Of a stretch of DNA of 6,202 nt, positions 5,078 through 6,202 are shown one piece after another (within the stretch, counting starts at the first letter, position 1; the number at the start of each line of letters is the position of its first letter). The translations under genes were made by a program, and so were the position numbers. The DNA comes from Clostridiales bacterium UBA1740 (GTDB lineage: Bacteria > Bacillota > Clostridia > Oscillospirales > CAG-272), in the NCBI GenBank assembly GCA_002315715.1, contig DCHY01000024.1, forward strand, positions 10,013 to 16,214, given 5' to 3'. Under the pieces are notes generated by a model. The model saw nothing but the letters and a program-made list of their open reading frames with translations. It made no database searches and had not been told where the DNA came from.

Positions 5078-6202
5078 ATGCCGAGACCGCCGAGAAAACA
5101 GATGACGGACGGAATTCCGAAGCCGAAGAGCCTACGGGAAGTGCCGCCGTATTTGAAGAAGAAAATCGAGGGATTTTCTTCGCGCCTTTTTTATATCATC
5201 ACGCTGGTTTGGGAAACGGCGCCGCTGCTTCTCCTCGGGATGATGACCCTTTGCGTCGCCGACGGCGTTTTGCCGATTGTCGGCGCCTATATCGGCAGAG
5301 ATTTGATCAACGAAATCGCCGCCTTGATCGGCGCGGATGCGGCAACGGGCGCTTTTGAGACCTTCAAACCCGTCTTTTGGCTGCTCGTTTGGCAACTCGT
5401 TTACCTGTTTGGCAAGCGCGTCGTTTCCAAGGTCAAGGGCATGATTACCTCGCTCGCCGGCGAACTTGTTTCCAATCATATTAAAGTGAAAATCATCACC
5501 AAAGCCAAAGCGGTGGACCAGGCGTCCTTTGACGATCCCGCTTTCTATGAAAAACTCGAAAATGCCAACCGCGAATCGGGCATGCGCCCCGTCGGCATTC
5601 TCTCGTCCACCCTTGACGTCATCAGCGCCGTCATCAACGTCGTTTCCTTCGCCGTCGTTTTGGCGACCTTGACCCCGTGGGCGCCCGTCGTGATCGTCAT
5701 CGCGTCCGTCCCCGGCGCCGTCATCAATTACCTCTACCGCAACAAGAATTATTGGTACTTGCGCTGGCATTCCAAAGAACGCCGACAGATGAACTATTAT
5801 TCCTCAACCATGGTCAACAAGGACTATGCCAAGGAGGTCAAAATCCTTGGTCTTGGCGATACGCTGATTGATAAATACAACCAAGTGTACGGCAAATATT
5901 ATACCGGCTTACGCAGTCTCATTCTCAAGGAAGGCGCCTCCAACCTCGTGTTCGGCGGTGTCACCGTCTTGGCACAAACGGCTCTGTTTGCCTACGTCGC
6001 CTACCGCGTCGTTTTTGAGGGCGGACAGATCGGCGACTATTCGCTTTACACGGGTGCTTTGACCTCGATTTCCTCGACGGTCGCTACCCTCGTCACGTCC
6101 ACCGCCTCGATTTACGAGGGCACGCTTTTCATCGATAACCTCATGACTTTCATGAAAACCCCCGCCAAAATCGCGGATAAAGTCGGAACCGGTGCGATTC
6201 CC
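5078..6202 (+). CDS. ABC exporter half-transporter, N-terminal transmembrane domain (3' end outside window)
   Basis: The frame is open from the ATG at 5078 through the window end (375 codons seen). AAGGAAG (5064-5070) lies 7 nt before the ATG, and an in-frame TAA at 5063-5065 excludes an earlier start. The product begins with a basic, proline-rich cytoplasmic stretch (1-30). Hydrophobic segments follow near residues 37-62, 97-111, 172-196, 202-219, 290-312 and 320-345, the six-helix ABC type 1 exporter fold. FDDPAFYEKLENA (151-163) and the charged YAKEVKILGLGD (250-261) are typical cytoplasmic coupling regions. The ATPase half (Walker A, signature, Walker B) should lie beyond 6202, for a usual total near 600 residues. 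It probably acts as a dimer in the inner membrane exporting an unknown substrate (drug, peptide or lipid). G+C is the highest in the window (35 of 60 in a sample), unlike fic just upstream, so it looks resident, with the cargo boundary between 4932 and 5078. Confidence 0.9.
   Translation, partial: MPRPPRKQMTDGIPKPKSLREVPPYLKKKIEGFSSRLFYIITLVWETAPLLLLGMMTLCVADGVLPIVGAYIGRDLINEIAALIGADAATGAFETFKPVFWLLVWQLVYLFGKRVVSKVKGMITSLAGELVSNHIKVKIITKAKAVDQASFDDPAFYEKLENANRESGMRPVGILSSTLDVISAVINVVSFAVVLATLTPWAPVVIVIASVPGAVINYLYRNKNYWYLRWHSKERRQMNYYSSTMVNKDYAKEVKILGLGDTLIDKYNQVYGKYYTGLRSLILKEGASNLVFGGVTVLAQTALFAYVAYRVVFEGGQIGDYSLYTGALTSISSTVATLVTSTASIYEGTLFIDNLMTFMKTPAKIADKVGTGAIP

Noticed and set aside
5132..5770. 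212-codon minus-strand open frame opposite the ABC exporter
   Set aside because: It is rich in Asp, Gly and Arg, has no recognisable domain, and lies wholly within the clear transmembrane coding frame. High G+C in the sense strand creates such antisense frames.

Overview
The window looks like a piece of a bacterial chromosome, most likely from an anaerobic Bacillota/Clostridia-type organism. This is inferred from a pyruvate:ferredoxin oxidoreductase end, purine-rich Shine-Dalgarno sites, near-consensus sigma-A-type promoters and an exporter of a type common in that phylum. No marker here fixes the genus.

Layout. Bases 2-538 (+) are the 3' end of a pyruvate:ferredoxin (flavodoxin) oxidoreductase gene, closed by a strong intrinsic terminator. 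A second hairpin directly after it terminates the convergent neighbour. Bases 662-3409 (-) encode a 915-residue superfamily 1 helicase of the UPF1/COG1112 type, with a PD-(D/E)xK-like nuclease domain (DUF2726/Vsr-like) at its C-terminus. It has a perfect TTGACA-18-TATAAT promoter at 3542-3513 and a leader of roughly 96 nt. Bases 3543-3834 hold no convincing gene. Bases 3886-4932 (+) encode a 348-residue Fic protein with a built-in inhibitory motif and a C-terminal winged helix, read from TTGACT-17-TATACT. Bases 4933-5077 hold an 11-bp perfect inverted repeat, a second promoter candidate and possibly a 24-codon leader ORF. From 5078 (+) to the window end runs the membrane half of an ABC exporter, cut off before its ATPase domain.

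The helicase-nuclease and the fic gene are divergent and visibly poorer in G+C than the genes outside them: hand counts of 60-base samples give about 30-45% and 40-50%, against about 53% and 58%. The simplest reading is a small accessory cargo between two resident metabolic/transport loci. A helicase-nuclease beside a Fic enzyme fits a genome-defence or stress module, but this is inference from domain content and context. The most unusual signal is the half-site (TT)AGGAGAA, which recurs as inverted repeats around the -10 regions of the promoters at both ends of fic. This suggests that one regulator, perhaps the Fic winged helix itself, acts on fic and the ABC gene.
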